A stretch of 55,987 nucleotides of DNA from Massilia psychrophila (GTDB lineage Bacteria > Pseudomonadota > Gammaproteobacteria > Burkholderiales > Burkholderiaceae_D), in contig NZ_PDOB01000030.1 of the NCBI RefSeq assembly GCF_002760665.1, forward strand, positions 1-55,987, written 5' to 3'. The notes under the pieces are model-generated. The model saw only the letters and a program-made list of their open reading frames with translations, was not told the DNA's origin and searched no databases. Position numbers and translations under genes: made by a program. Of this stretch, positions 1-8,010 are shown one piece after another. Numbering within the stretch: the first letter of the stretch is position 1; each line of letters begins with the position of its first letter.

Positions 1-614
1 ACAACCTCGGCACTCTCGCGTTCATCATTTTGTTTTACCGCTGGCGACATCTGGTTTTCCATGTGATAGCAACTTCCTTAATTAGCATGATGAAGTTGTC
101 TCACAGTAGTTTGACACAGGGGGGTCGACGTGGTCCAAGACGTCTTGCAGCGCATAGGCCAGCATCCTGCATCGCTGGTCGAACAACTGACGCCACACCT
201 GTGGAAGACGCTGTTCGCCAAAAATCCACTGCGCTCAGATCTTTACCAACGCGACGACCGCCAGTCACATCAATAACGCCGTTCACTTACCGCTTACACG
301 TGCCCGCCGAAATTCCGAGAGTAAACGCGAATTCGACAAAGTTTACAAGCCCCTTCTGCAACTCATCGAATGTAAACGGTTTTTTTGGGCTGCGTAAGCG
401 GACGCTGCGGATGTGTATAACGCTACGGGTTAACGGCGACTCCTCGACGCCGAATTTACGATTACGTTCCCGCATATTAGCCGGCGCCTGATGTACATCA
501 CATATGCTTGTGAAGGGAGGCAGTTGGACAATGTATGGGTGATTCAGAAGAGTATGTTGAGTATGTTACCCAGCGATATTTCCAACAATAAATTAATTTA
601 AAGAGTATTCCATC
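1..614. other. Leader region before first peroxidase gene
   Basis: I recognise no gene here. A 153-codon reading frame runs through positions 30-491, but it lacks a convincing ribosome site and resembles no family I know. The part nearest the peroxidase gene (about 485-614) resembles the stretch upstream of the second peroxidase copy (about 3572-3698). It contains an FNR-type palindrome, so it probably holds the promoter. Base composition is more AT-rich than the rest of the window. Confidence 0.5.
489..500. promoter_or_regulatory. FNR/ANR-type box upstream of first haem peroxidase
   Basis: TGATGTACATCA is a perfect 12-base palindrome carrying the two half-sites TGAT and ATCA with a four-base spacer, the core of the FNR/ANR/DNR recognition sequence (TTGAT-N4-ATCAA). 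It ends 114 bases before the start codon. A near-identical site lies at the same distance before the paralogous second gene, which argues for function. The regulator itself is not in the window; oxygen-responsive control is inferred. Confidence 0.6.
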
Positions 615-3023
615 ATGCTCACGTCAAAATCCTTCCGAACTAGCTACATAATGATAGCTATTATGACAATTTATTTCTCTCTATCTTTTGGCATCGTTGC
701 GGGCCAAGCACAGGACACTTCGTCACCAGACCTGTTGAGGGCTAAGGCATTGAATATGGGCATTAATTCATTGAAAACGGTGAAAGTCGCGGATGCTCCC
801 ACATTTAAACAGTTCGTTGTTGACCGTACTAAACTGCAGCAGTTGGGTAAAGCCCTGTTCTGGGATCAGCAGGTAGGCAGCGATGGTCAGTCTTGTGCAA
901 GTTGTCACTTTCATGCCGGCGCCGACAATCGGTCGAAAAACCAGGTGAATCCTGGTTTCAGGAGTTCACTCATCGCCGGCGGAGATACCGTTTTTGGCCA
1001 AACTTCTCGCGGAAAACTTACCCCAAATTATCAACTCACCCTTGACGACTTTCCTTTCCACAAGCTTCAAGATCCAAACAATCGCAATTCATTGGTACTG
1101 AGTGATACCAATGACGTGGTTTCTTCTCAAGGATCTTTTAACGTAGATTTCCGCGGATTTGGGTTGTCGGCGAATGACATCGGTATTCCGGTAGCCGGCG
1201 TGTTCAAGGATCCGGCCACAGGCGCCATGGTGCGTAACGTGGAACCGCGCAATACGCCCACCGTCATCAATGCGGCGCTCAACCATCGGAACTTCTGGGA
1301 CGGGCGGGGGCGCAACGAATTCAACGGCGTTAACCCGCTAGGCTCGCTTGATGCCGAAAAAATTGTTAAAATTACAAGTGTAAATAGTGTTGTTTTTGTT
1401 CAGACCCGCATTTCAAATTCTTCCGGCGCATCACAGGCAGTAGGACCACCGCTCAGCGCTCTGGAGATGTCATTTTCTGGCCGCACTTTCCCCTTAATCG
1501 GAAGGAAACTTCTTAACCGGACGCCGCTCGCGGGACAGAATGTCGCTCTGAACGACAGCGTACTGGGCAGCGGCCTGACCACCGGGGAAGGCCTTAAAGT
1601 GAAGTATGTGGATCTCGTCAGGGGCGCTTTTGATCCTACATGGTGGAACGCGCCATTGGGGTGGGTGGTCGATCTCGCCGACCAGGCCAACCCGGAGCTG
1701 GTGAAGCTGCCCGATGGAGCAAAACCCAGTTCCACCCAGTTCACGGTGATGGAATATAACTTTGGCCTGTTCATGGGAATGGCGGTCAATGAGTATGAAA
1801 AGTTACTCATTGCCAATGACTCGCGTTTCGACCAGTTCATGGAAGGTGATAACTCCCGTTTAAGCCCACAGGAGCAACAGGGACTGCGCATATACCTGGG
1901 ATCGGGCAAGTGCATCAACTGTCATGGCGGAGCCGAGATGACAAATGCGAGCCTGCGCCGGGTGCAGGGGTTCGAAGTTCTAGAGCGGATGATCATGGGC
2001 AATGATCGGGTAGCCGTCTACGACAATGGTTTTTATAATATCGGCGTACGACCGACCAAGGAAGACATGGGCGTCGGCGCAACAATCGGTTCCAAAAACC
2101 GCCCGCTCTCCAATTCCCGTGCTTTTCAGAAATGCGTAAACGACGCGCTGACAGCCAATCCGTCGTTGTCGCTTGCACAGGCGAACGACAGCTGTGGCGT
2201 GCCCCGCATGCTCGCCCGCCCGGCAGAGGCGGCAAAATTGCTCGCCAAGGCCGCTGCACAGGTGGGTAATCCGCAGCAGGCGATCATATTGCTTAATCAA
2301 GCCAATGCATTGATAAGTTCGGCGCCGCCCGATCTCGTACAAGGATCATGCAAGCTTGCCAAAAATCCAGCATTGCCATGCCCTGTATTGCCAGATGGCT
2401 CCGGTGTTCAGATGGACGGGGCGCTCGATGTGCTGGCGAAGTTTTCCATCGACCCGGCCGTATTGACAGCGGCTGCCAGCCTGTTGCCCGACCCCGTAAG
2501 CCCTGGCGCCGCCTCGAGTTTGCTCGCACCGCCGCTTGGCCGCAACGAGCGGGTGGCGGTGGATGGCGCGTTCAAAACGCCTACCGCACGTAATGTGGAA
2601 CTGACAGCGCCGTATTTCCATAACGGAGGAACGGCGACCTTGGATCAGTTGGTGGATTTCTACAACCGCGGCGGGGATTTTGCGGTGCAAAACCAGGACA
2701 ACCTGGATCCTGACATTCAGCCTTTGGGCCTGTCTATCCAGGACAAGGCAGATCTCGTTGCGTTTTTGCGCGCTCTTACCGATGAGCGAGTGAGATTTGA
2801 CAAGGCGCCGTTCGATCATCCAAGTCTCAACTTGCCGAATGGAGGTAGCGCCGCCAGCTATAACCCCGCTTACTCTTTCGGCGCAGGTTCACCGGTACCG
2901 ATCATGGATGACAGAGTCACGTTACCGGCGGCTGGCGCCTTAGGCACCGTCCGGCTTGGCACACCGAATACGCCGTATGCCAATTTCCCCGATCCGTTGA
3001 CACCGCCCTCGCCGTCCCGCTAA
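615..3023 (+). CDS. Di-haem cytochrome c peroxidase (MauG/CcpA superfamily), copy 1
   Basis: This is an exported di-haem c-type cytochrome of 802 residues. An N-terminal hydrophobic segment (about residues 10-31) should act as a signal peptide. Two haem-binding motifs are visible: CASCH at residues 94-98 and CINCH at 433-437. The C-terminal signature KTPTARNVELTAPYFHNGG (654-672), typical of bacterial cytochrome c peroxidases and MauG, is followed by VDFYNRGG. Family members usually have 330-400 residues, so this one is about twice that size, with long insertions before and after the second haem. It probably acts in the periplasm on peroxide or on an unknown substrate. It is about 80% identical by eye to the gene at 3699-6104. 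GC content is lower than in the rest of the window, which suggests transfer. The superfamily is clear; the reaction is not. Confidence 0.85.
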   Translation: MLTSKSFRTSYIMIAIMTIYFSLSFGIVAGQAQDTSSPDLLRAKALNMGINSLKTVKVADAPTFKQFVVDRTKLQQLGKALFWDQQVGSDGQSCASCHFHAGADNRSKNQVNPGFRSSLIAGGDTVFGQTSRGKLTPNYQLTLDDFPFHKLQDPNNRNSLVLSDTNDVVSSQGSFNVDFRGFGLSANDIGIPVAGVFKDPATGAMVRNVEPRNTPTVINAALNHRNFWDGRGRNEFNGVNPLGSLDAEKIVKITSVNSVVFVQTRISNSSGASQAVGPPLSALEMSFSGRTFPLIGRKLLNRTPLAGQNVALNDSVLGSGLTTGEGLKVKYVDLVRGAFDPTWWNAPLGWVVDLADQANPELVKLPDGAKPSSTQFTVMEYNFGLFMGMAVNEYEKLLIANDSRFDQFMEGDNSRLSPQEQQGLRIYLGSGKCINCHGGAEMTNASLRRVQGFEVLERMIMGNDRVAVYDNGFYNIGVRPTKEDMGVGATIGSKNRPLSNSRAFQKCVNDALTANPSLSLAQANDSCGVPRMLARPAEAAKLLAKAAAQVGNPQQAIILLNQANALISSAPPDLVQGSCKLAKNPALPCPVLPDGSGVQMDGALDVLAKFSIDPAVLTAAASLLPDPVSPGAASSLLAPPLGRNERVAVDGAFKTPTARNVELTAPYFHNGGTATLDQLVDFYNRGGDFAVQNQDNLDPDIQPLGLSIQDKADLVAFLRALTDERVRFDKAPFDHPSLNLPNGGSAASYNPAYSFGAGSPVPIMDDRVTLPAAGALGTVRLGTPNTPYANFPDPLTPPSPSR

Positions 3024-3358
3024 GAGCGGGCCGGCAGCCAGTAGCTGCGCTTGGCCAGGGCCAGTAATCTGCACGCCGCACGACAGCGCCTGTTTGACCA
3101 AGCGCGGCTTGATCGCGCGGGGCGACGAGGTGATCTGGCTCGCCCGGATCACCTGTGGCAATGCACAAGCGGGTTCAGACTGAGCCCGATGTATTGTTCG
3201 GCAATTTTCAAGGTCGGTCCCAATCATTGCGCGCCGTGCCCAGACAGGCTTTCGCGCAAGCACACGCCACGCTGTCGCTGACAGCCTTTGTCTCTCTCAA
3301 TTATTGGCTTGTTACGCTCACCGGGCATCATGGTATCGTGCTGCGCTAATGCCGCTTG

Positions 3359-3385
3359 TGTCGGTTGTGTCGGTTGTGTCGGTTG
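3359..3385. repeat. Triple 9-bp tandem repeat
   Basis: The unit TGTCGGTTG is repeated three times without mismatch in the spacer between the two peroxidase genes. It is not inside a recognised gene and its role is unknown. Confidence 0.85.
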
Positions 3386-3575
3386 TCAATGCAAGCAACG
3401 ACTGGCTACACACTGATTCAGATTGTCGTGACAACACATTTCAGGTTCACCAAACAAGGGCCGCCCAGTTTCGACTATTAAAAAAATATCGTGATTTGTT
3501 TCCCGATTACTTTAATCGGCGCCTATTCCGGCAATGCCTAAATAATGCTTATGTTCCGGCGGAATACATGGCATC

Positions 3576-3587
3576 TGATGTAAATCA
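3576..3587. promoter_or_regulatory. FNR/ANR-type box upstream of second haem peroxidase
   Basis: TGATGTAAATCA has the half-sites TGAT and ATCA with a four-base spacer. It differs by one base from the palindrome before the first copy and ends 111 bases before the ATG at 3699, compared with 114 bases for copy 1. The shared site and spacing suggest common control by an FNR/ANR-type regulator. Confidence 0.6.
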
Positions 3588-3698
3588 CATGTGCTAATTG
3601 AAGAGGTACTTGAACAATATATAGATGAGCTGCAAGCGTATGTTGGGAATGACGCTACACGACATTCCGAATAATTCGTTGGTTTGAAGGGCTCAATT

Positions 3699-6104
3699 AT
3701 GTTCAGGTTAAAAACTTTTCGAACCAGCTATATAGTTTTAGCTGCTCTGGCGATATATTTATCTCTTGCCTTCGGCATAGTTACTGGCCAAACACAAAAC
3801 ACCATGTCACCAGAACTCTTGCGGGCCATGGCATTGAAGATGGGCACCAATTCCTTGAAAACGGTCAAAGTCAAGGATGCTCCTACATTCAACGAATTTG
3901 TTGTTGACCGTGTCAAGCTGCAGCAACTGGGTAAAGCCTTGTTCTGGGACCAACAGGTGGGCAGCGATGGCCAGTCTTGTGCAAGTTGCCATTTCCACGC
4001 CGGCGCTGACAACCGGTCGAAAAACCAGATCAACCCTGGCTTTAGAAATTCGCTGTTCGCCAGCGGGGATACTGTCTTTGGTAAAACTCTGCGCAAACAA
4101 CTCACTCCAAATTATCAGCTTACCCTTGACGATTTTCCTTTTTACAAGCTTCAAGATGCAAACAATCGGAATTCATTGGTGTTAAGCGATACCAATGACG
4201 TGGTTTCCTCTCAAGGAACTTTTAACGCAAACTTCCAGGGACTTGGCGTATCGGCAAACGACATCGGCATTCCCGTTGCGAACGTATTTTGGGATTCAGT
4301 TGCAAACGCCATGGTGCGAAATGTGGAGCCGCGTAATACGCCTACCGTCATCAACGCGGTGCTCAACCATCGGAACTTCTGGGACGGACGGGGGCGTCAT
4401 GAATTTAACGGCGTCACCCCACTGGGCTCGCTTGATCCCGAAAAGATCGTCAAGGTTGCAGGTTTGAATAGTATTGTTTTTGTTCAGACCCTCATTTTAA
4501 ATTCTTCCGGCGCGTCACAGGCAGTAGGACCACCGCTAAATAGCCTGGAAATGTCATTTAGGGGCCGCACTTTCCCCATACTCGGAAGAAAACTTCTCAA
4601 TCGGACGCCGCTTGTGGCGCAGAATGTCGCATTCAACGACAGCGTTCTGGGCGGCAGCCTGACCACCGGCAAAGGACTGACAAAAAAATATGTGGATTTT
4701 GTCAGGAGTGCTTTTGACCCTTCGTGGTGGAACGCACCGGCGGGTTGGGTGGTCGATGTCGCCGACCGGGCCAACCCGAAGCTGGTACAAACGTCTTATG
4801 GCGTGACACCCACTGCTACCCAGTTCACCGTGATGGAATATAATTTTGGCCTTTTCATGGGATTAGCAATTAATGAATACGAAAAGTTATTAATTGCCAA
4901 CGACTCGCGTTTCGACCAGTTCATGGACGGCGATAATGCGATTTTAAATGCACAAGAACAACAAGGACTGCGCGTCTTCTTAGGCTCGGGCAAGTGCATC
5001 AACTGCCATGGAGGCGCCGAAATGACCAATGCGAGCGTGCGCCGGGTGCAAGGCTTCGAAGTACTCGAGCGTATGATCATGGGCAACGATCGGGTCGCCG
5101 TCTACGACAATGGGTTTTATAATATCGGCGTACGGCCGACCAGGGAAGACATGGGTATCGGCGCAACCATCGGTTCCAAAAACCTTCCGTTATCGAATTC
5201 CCGTGGTTTTCAAAAATGCGTGAACGATGCGATGACGGCCAGTCCCTCGCTTTTACTGGCGCAGGCGAACGATAACTGCGGCGTCCCCCGTATTTTGGCC
5301 CGACCCGCAGAGGCTGCCAAATTACTTGCTAAAGCAGGCATACAGGCAGGCAATTCACCATCGGTCCTTAAATTACTTAATCAAGCCAACGGATTTATCA
5401 ATTCGGTACCGCCCGACCTCGTGCAGGGATCATGCAGGCTTGCCAAAAATCCCGCATTACCGTGCCCCTTATCGCCTTATGGCGGCATGCAGCTGGACGG
5501 CGCACTCGATGTACTAGTGAAACTTTCTGCCGACCCAGGCGTATTGGCATCGGCTGCCAGTCTTTTGCCTGACCCCGTACGCCCTGGCATCGCCCCGAAT
5601 TTGCTGGCGCCGCCGCTTGGCCGCAACGAGCGGGTAGCGGTGGATGGGGCGTTCAAAACCCCTACCACGCGCAATGTGGAACTGACGGCGCCGTATTTCC
5701 ACAATGGAGGAACGGCCACTTTGGCTCAGATAGTGGATTTTTACAACCGCGGCGGGGATTTTTCGTTGCAAAACCAGGACAACCTGGACCCGGACATCCA
5801 ACCGCTGGGCCTGTCTGGCAATGACAAGGCAGACCTCGTTGCATTTCTGCTCGCGCTTACTGATGAGCGAGTGAGATATAACAAGGCACCGTTCGATCAT
5901 CCAAGCCTTAACTTCCCCAATGGGGGCAGCGCCGCCAGCTACAATCCTGCGTACTCTTTCGGCGCCGGCTATCCGATAGCGATCATGGATGACAGGGTCA
6001 CGTTACCGGCGGCTGGCGCCTTGGGCGCCGTCCGGCTTGGCACGCCAAATACGCCGTATGCCAATTTCCCCGATCCGTTGACGCCGCCCTCGCTGTCACG
6101 CTAA
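3699..6104 (+). CDS. Di-haem cytochrome c peroxidase (MauG/CcpA superfamily), copy 2
   Basis: This is the tandem paralogue of the gene at 615-3023, with 801 residues from the ATG at 3699. I chose that start because it aligns residue for residue with the start of copy 1 and is preceded by a GAAGGG ribosome site; an in-frame TTG at 3684 is the alternative. The two CxxCH motifs (CASCH, CINCH), the signal-type N-terminus and the C-terminal TPTTRNVELTAPYFHNGG block are all conserved, so both copies should be functional. Differences are scattered as in an older duplication, and the signal peptide has diverged more than the haem regions. It is probably periplasmic, with substrate unknown. Confidence 0.85.
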   Translation: MFRLKTFRTSYIVLAALAIYLSLAFGIVTGQTQNTMSPELLRAMALKMGTNSLKTVKVKDAPTFNEFVVDRVKLQQLGKALFWDQQVGSDGQSCASCHFHAGADNRSKNQINPGFRNSLFASGDTVFGKTLRKQLTPNYQLTLDDFPFYKLQDANNRNSLVLSDTNDVVSSQGTFNANFQGLGVSANDIGIPVANVFWDSVANAMVRNVEPRNTPTVINAVLNHRNFWDGRGRHEFNGVTPLGSLDPEKIVKVAGLNSIVFVQTLILNSSGASQAVGPPLNSLEMSFRGRTFPILGRKLLNRTPLVAQNVAFNDSVLGGSLTTGKGLTKKYVDFVRSAFDPSWWNAPAGWVVDVADRANPKLVQTSYGVTPTATQFTVMEYNFGLFMGLAINEYEKLLIANDSRFDQFMDGDNAILNAQEQQGLRVFLGSGKCINCHGGAEMTNASVRRVQGFEVLERMIMGNDRVAVYDNGFYNIGVRPTREDMGIGATIGSKNLPLSNSRGFQKCVNDAMTASPSLLLAQANDNCGVPRILARPAEAAKLLAKAGIQAGNSPSVLKLLNQANGFINSVPPDLVQGSCRLAKNPALPCPLSPYGGMQLDGALDVLVKLSADPGVLASAASLLPDPVRPGIAPNLLAPPLGRNERVAVDGAFKTPTTRNVELTAPYFHNGGTATLAQIVDFYNRGGDFSLQNQDNLDPDIQPLGLSGNDKADLVAFLLALTDERVRYNKAPFDHPSLNFPNGGSAASYNPAYSFGAGYPIAIMDDRVTLPAAGALGAVRLGTPNTPYANFPDPLTPPSLSR

Positions 6105-6316
6105 GCACTCACCCGAAATACCGACACGGAACACATTGTGAGAATCGATCCCCGAAACAGGTGCCAATGAGCAATGCTGACTTTGTTTTTGATGCTTCTC
6201 GGTGCAATGGCGTACAGATTAACGCTGTCATGAAGAATAGGCTTGTGATCTTGCCATCCCGCCAGCCCCCGAGTAAACGACGGCTGGGTTCTCTCTCTCA
6301 CCTCACGGAGTGTGCT

Positions 6317-6850
6317 ATGGGTTTCGATTTAGGTAGTCTTTTACAGCAATACGCGGGCAGCAACCCCACCAACCACGCCCAGGCGCAGAACGATTTCGAC
6401 CAGGTTGCGCAAAATGCGCCCCAATCGCACCTAGCCGAAGGTGTGTCCGAAGCGCTGCGTTCGGACCAGACCCCGCCGTTCCCGCAGATGGTCGGCCAGT
6501 TGTTTAATCAAGGCGACTCCAGCCAGCGCGCCGGCATGCTTAACCAGCTGCTCGGCGGCATCGGACCCGGCGTGCTGTCGTCGATTGCCGGCGGTGCCTT
6601 CGGCAGCCTGTTCGGCGGCCATGGCAACGCCAACGCCAACGCCGACGTGCCGCAGCTGACGCCCCAGCAAGCGTCGGCCATGACGCCGGAACAGGTGCAG
6701 GAAATCGCGGCAAAGGCCGAGCAAGACAATCCTGGCATCGTCGACCGCATGGGCGCGTTCTATGCCGAGCACCCGCAACTGGTCAAAGGCCTTGGCGGCG
6801 TCGCATTGGCACTGGTGCTGGGCCGCATGGCGCAGGGCAGGCAGCGTTAA
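6317..6850 (+). CDS. Conserved hypothetical soluble protein (177 aa)
   Basis: I chose the ATG at 6317 over an upstream in-frame ATG at 6161 because GGAG lies six bases before it and the upstream extension looks non-coding. The N-terminal half (about residues 1-65) is polar and rich in Gln and Asn. Then come a Gly-rich hydrophobic stretch (about 80-105), a run of Ala-Asn codons, and a C-terminal hydrophobic helix around 155-170. It lies just ahead of a DUF3597 gene and may be co-transcribed with it. The alternating hydrophobic/glycine segments could associate with membranes, but there is no signal peptide. I do not recognise a named family. Confidence 0.7.
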   Translation: MGFDLGSLLQQYAGSNPTNHAQAQNDFDQVAQNAPQSHLAEGVSEALRSDQTPPFPQMVGQLFNQGDSSQRAGMLNQLLGGIGPGVLSSIAGGAFGSLFGGHGNANANADVPQLTPQQASAMTPEQVQEIAAKAEQDNPGIVDRMGAFYAEHPQLVKGLGGVALALVLGRMAQGRQR

Positions 6851-6910
6851 ACCGTTTGCATAGCACCAACACACCCCACTCGCGACTACAACGAGCACAA
6901 GGATCACACC

Positions 6911-7342
6911 ATGGGCATTCTGAGCAATATCTTCCAAAAGATTTTTCCATCGTCGCACCCGGCTGTAGCTCAAGCGCCGACGCAGGCATCGCCCCCTACC
7001 GCCACCACCACCGCCGCCGCGCCTGCAACTATGTCCACGCCTGCAACTGCGTCTGCGGCGGCCGTTGCCACCCCGGCTGCGCCAATGGCGGAAGTCGATG
7101 TCGAATCGATCCTCAACCACATGTCGGGCGCATCGAGCCTGAACTGGCGCACGTCGATCGTCGACCTGCTGAAACTGCTCAGCCTCGACAGCAGCCTCGA
7201 TTCGCGCAAGGAACTGGCCAAAGAGCTTCACTTCACCGGCGACACCGGCGATTCGGCCTCGATGAACATCTGGCTGCACCGCCAGGTGATGAACAAGCTG
7301 GCGGCGAACGGCGGCACGGTGCCGGCCGACCTGAAAGACTGA
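6911..7342 (+). CDS. DUF3597 family protein
   Basis: The protein has 143 residues and fits DUF3597 (PF12200). It starts with [12 protein letters not shown], has an Ala/Thr/Pro-rich low-complexity linker at about residues 18-58, and ends in the conserved domain (about 60-143) with the motifs [22 protein letters not shown] and [11 protein letters not shown]. Function is unknown. In other genomes the family appears as a small LysM-like or cytoplasmic protein of stress regulons, but nothing here shows that. AAGGA is placed well for the ATG. The gene is 60 bases downstream of the 177-residue hypothetical gene. Confidence 0.85.
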   Translation: MGILSNIFQKIFPSSHPAVAQAPTQASPPTATTTAAAPATMSTPATASAAAVATPAAPMAEVDVESILNHMSGASSLNWRTSIVDLLKLLSLDSSLDSRKELAKELHFTGDTGDSASMNIWLHRQVMNKLAANGGTVPADLKD

Positions 7343-7363
7343 CAGTGCCTGTCGGTCAGTCGG

Positions 7364-7789
7364 TCAGGCTGACATTGGCAGCTGGGCAGGTACGGCACCA
7401 GCTCGACGAAAAATGCGAACAGCGCAAAGAAAATGAAACCCGAGGCGAACGGCCAATATTGTCCGTGGCGCTTTTTGGCAAACAGCCATGCGGCAGCCAG
7501 CGACGGTGCATCGGGCTTGTCTCATTCGGCCGCCGCGCGGTCGCGCGCCGCATCGGCAGCCAGTTTTCAAACGTCTGCTGGGCGCTGCGGGTGTTCGATT
7601 GGGCCACCCGATGCTGCTGCGCAGCCTGCTCCAGCCGTTCGGTCGCTTCGAGGCAGTTGGCGTCGGCCTGGTTTGCCGCGGCACGCACGGCCGGTCCCCT
7701 GGCCGGATCGATGAAGCTGTCCAACGGCGCCGGTGGCTCGACCCGCCACCTGTTGCCGACGATCCGGTCAACCGCAGGCCTTTGCCCAT
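7364..7789 (-). pseudogene. Frameshifted small membrane-protein gene
   Basis: On the minus strand an ATG at 7789 follows AGGAG at good spacing, but no single frame reads as a sensible protein. The best reading starts MGKGLR, shifts to a frame giving a helical, Gln/Ala-rich segment (EATERLEQAAQQHRVAQ), and then shifts again to a frame giving [19 protein letters not shown], a clear transmembrane helix followed by VPYLPSC. At least two shifts and one in-frame stop (just before the membrane part) are needed. I read it as a decayed gene for a one-helix membrane protein. Sequencing errors are the alternative. No named family is recognised. Confidence 0.45.
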
Positions 7790-7935
7790 GCTCGACTCCT
7801 TTGCAAATTTAGCAATGAAGTGCGCAGGACGGCATGGGTTTGGGGTTTAAGCGAGCAATATTGCGCACAAAGCAGCGAGCGGTACGCGTGGTATTGGCTG
7901 GCGATTGTTTTTCCGGCTGCGCAAAGAAATTGGGG

Positions 7936-7989
7936 CCCCGCATTCGCGAGGACGACGAGCTATAAGTCGTCATCCTCGCGAACGCGGGG
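7936..7989. repeat. Large extragenic hairpin (REP/MITE-like palindrome)
   Basis: Two 23-base arms (7936-7958 and 7967-7989) pair with only two mismatches around an 8-base loop. The arm contains CCTCGCGAACGCGGGG, which resembles the TCATTCCCGCG...-type extragenic palindromes dispersed in many betaproteobacterial genomes. It sits 3' of ycaO (convergent with the upstream genes), where it could also stop transcription from both sides, although no long T-run follows. Confidence 0.7.
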
Positions 7990-8010
7990 ACCTCATATTC
8001 TCACAGAAAA

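Larger units (their letters stand above)
3024..3698. other. Intergenic region between the peroxidase paralogues
   Basis: No gene is recognised in this 675-base gap. It contains three perfect tandem copies of a 9-base unit (3359-3385) and an FNR-type box (3576-3587). The last 130 bases resemble the leader of the first peroxidase gene, so the duplication included the promoter. The sequence from about 3024 to 3300 has higher GC than its surroundings and may be a decayed coding remnant that I cannot identify. Confidence 0.5.

Noticed and set aside
30-491. 153-codon open frame at the window start
   Set aside because: It has no ribosome site, an irregular residue pattern and no family resemblance; the flanking sequence looks like promoter region.
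3024-3300. Possible decayed regulator gene on the minus strand between the peroxidases
   Set aside because: A short stretch vaguely recalls a LysR effector domain, but the match is too weak to support a call.
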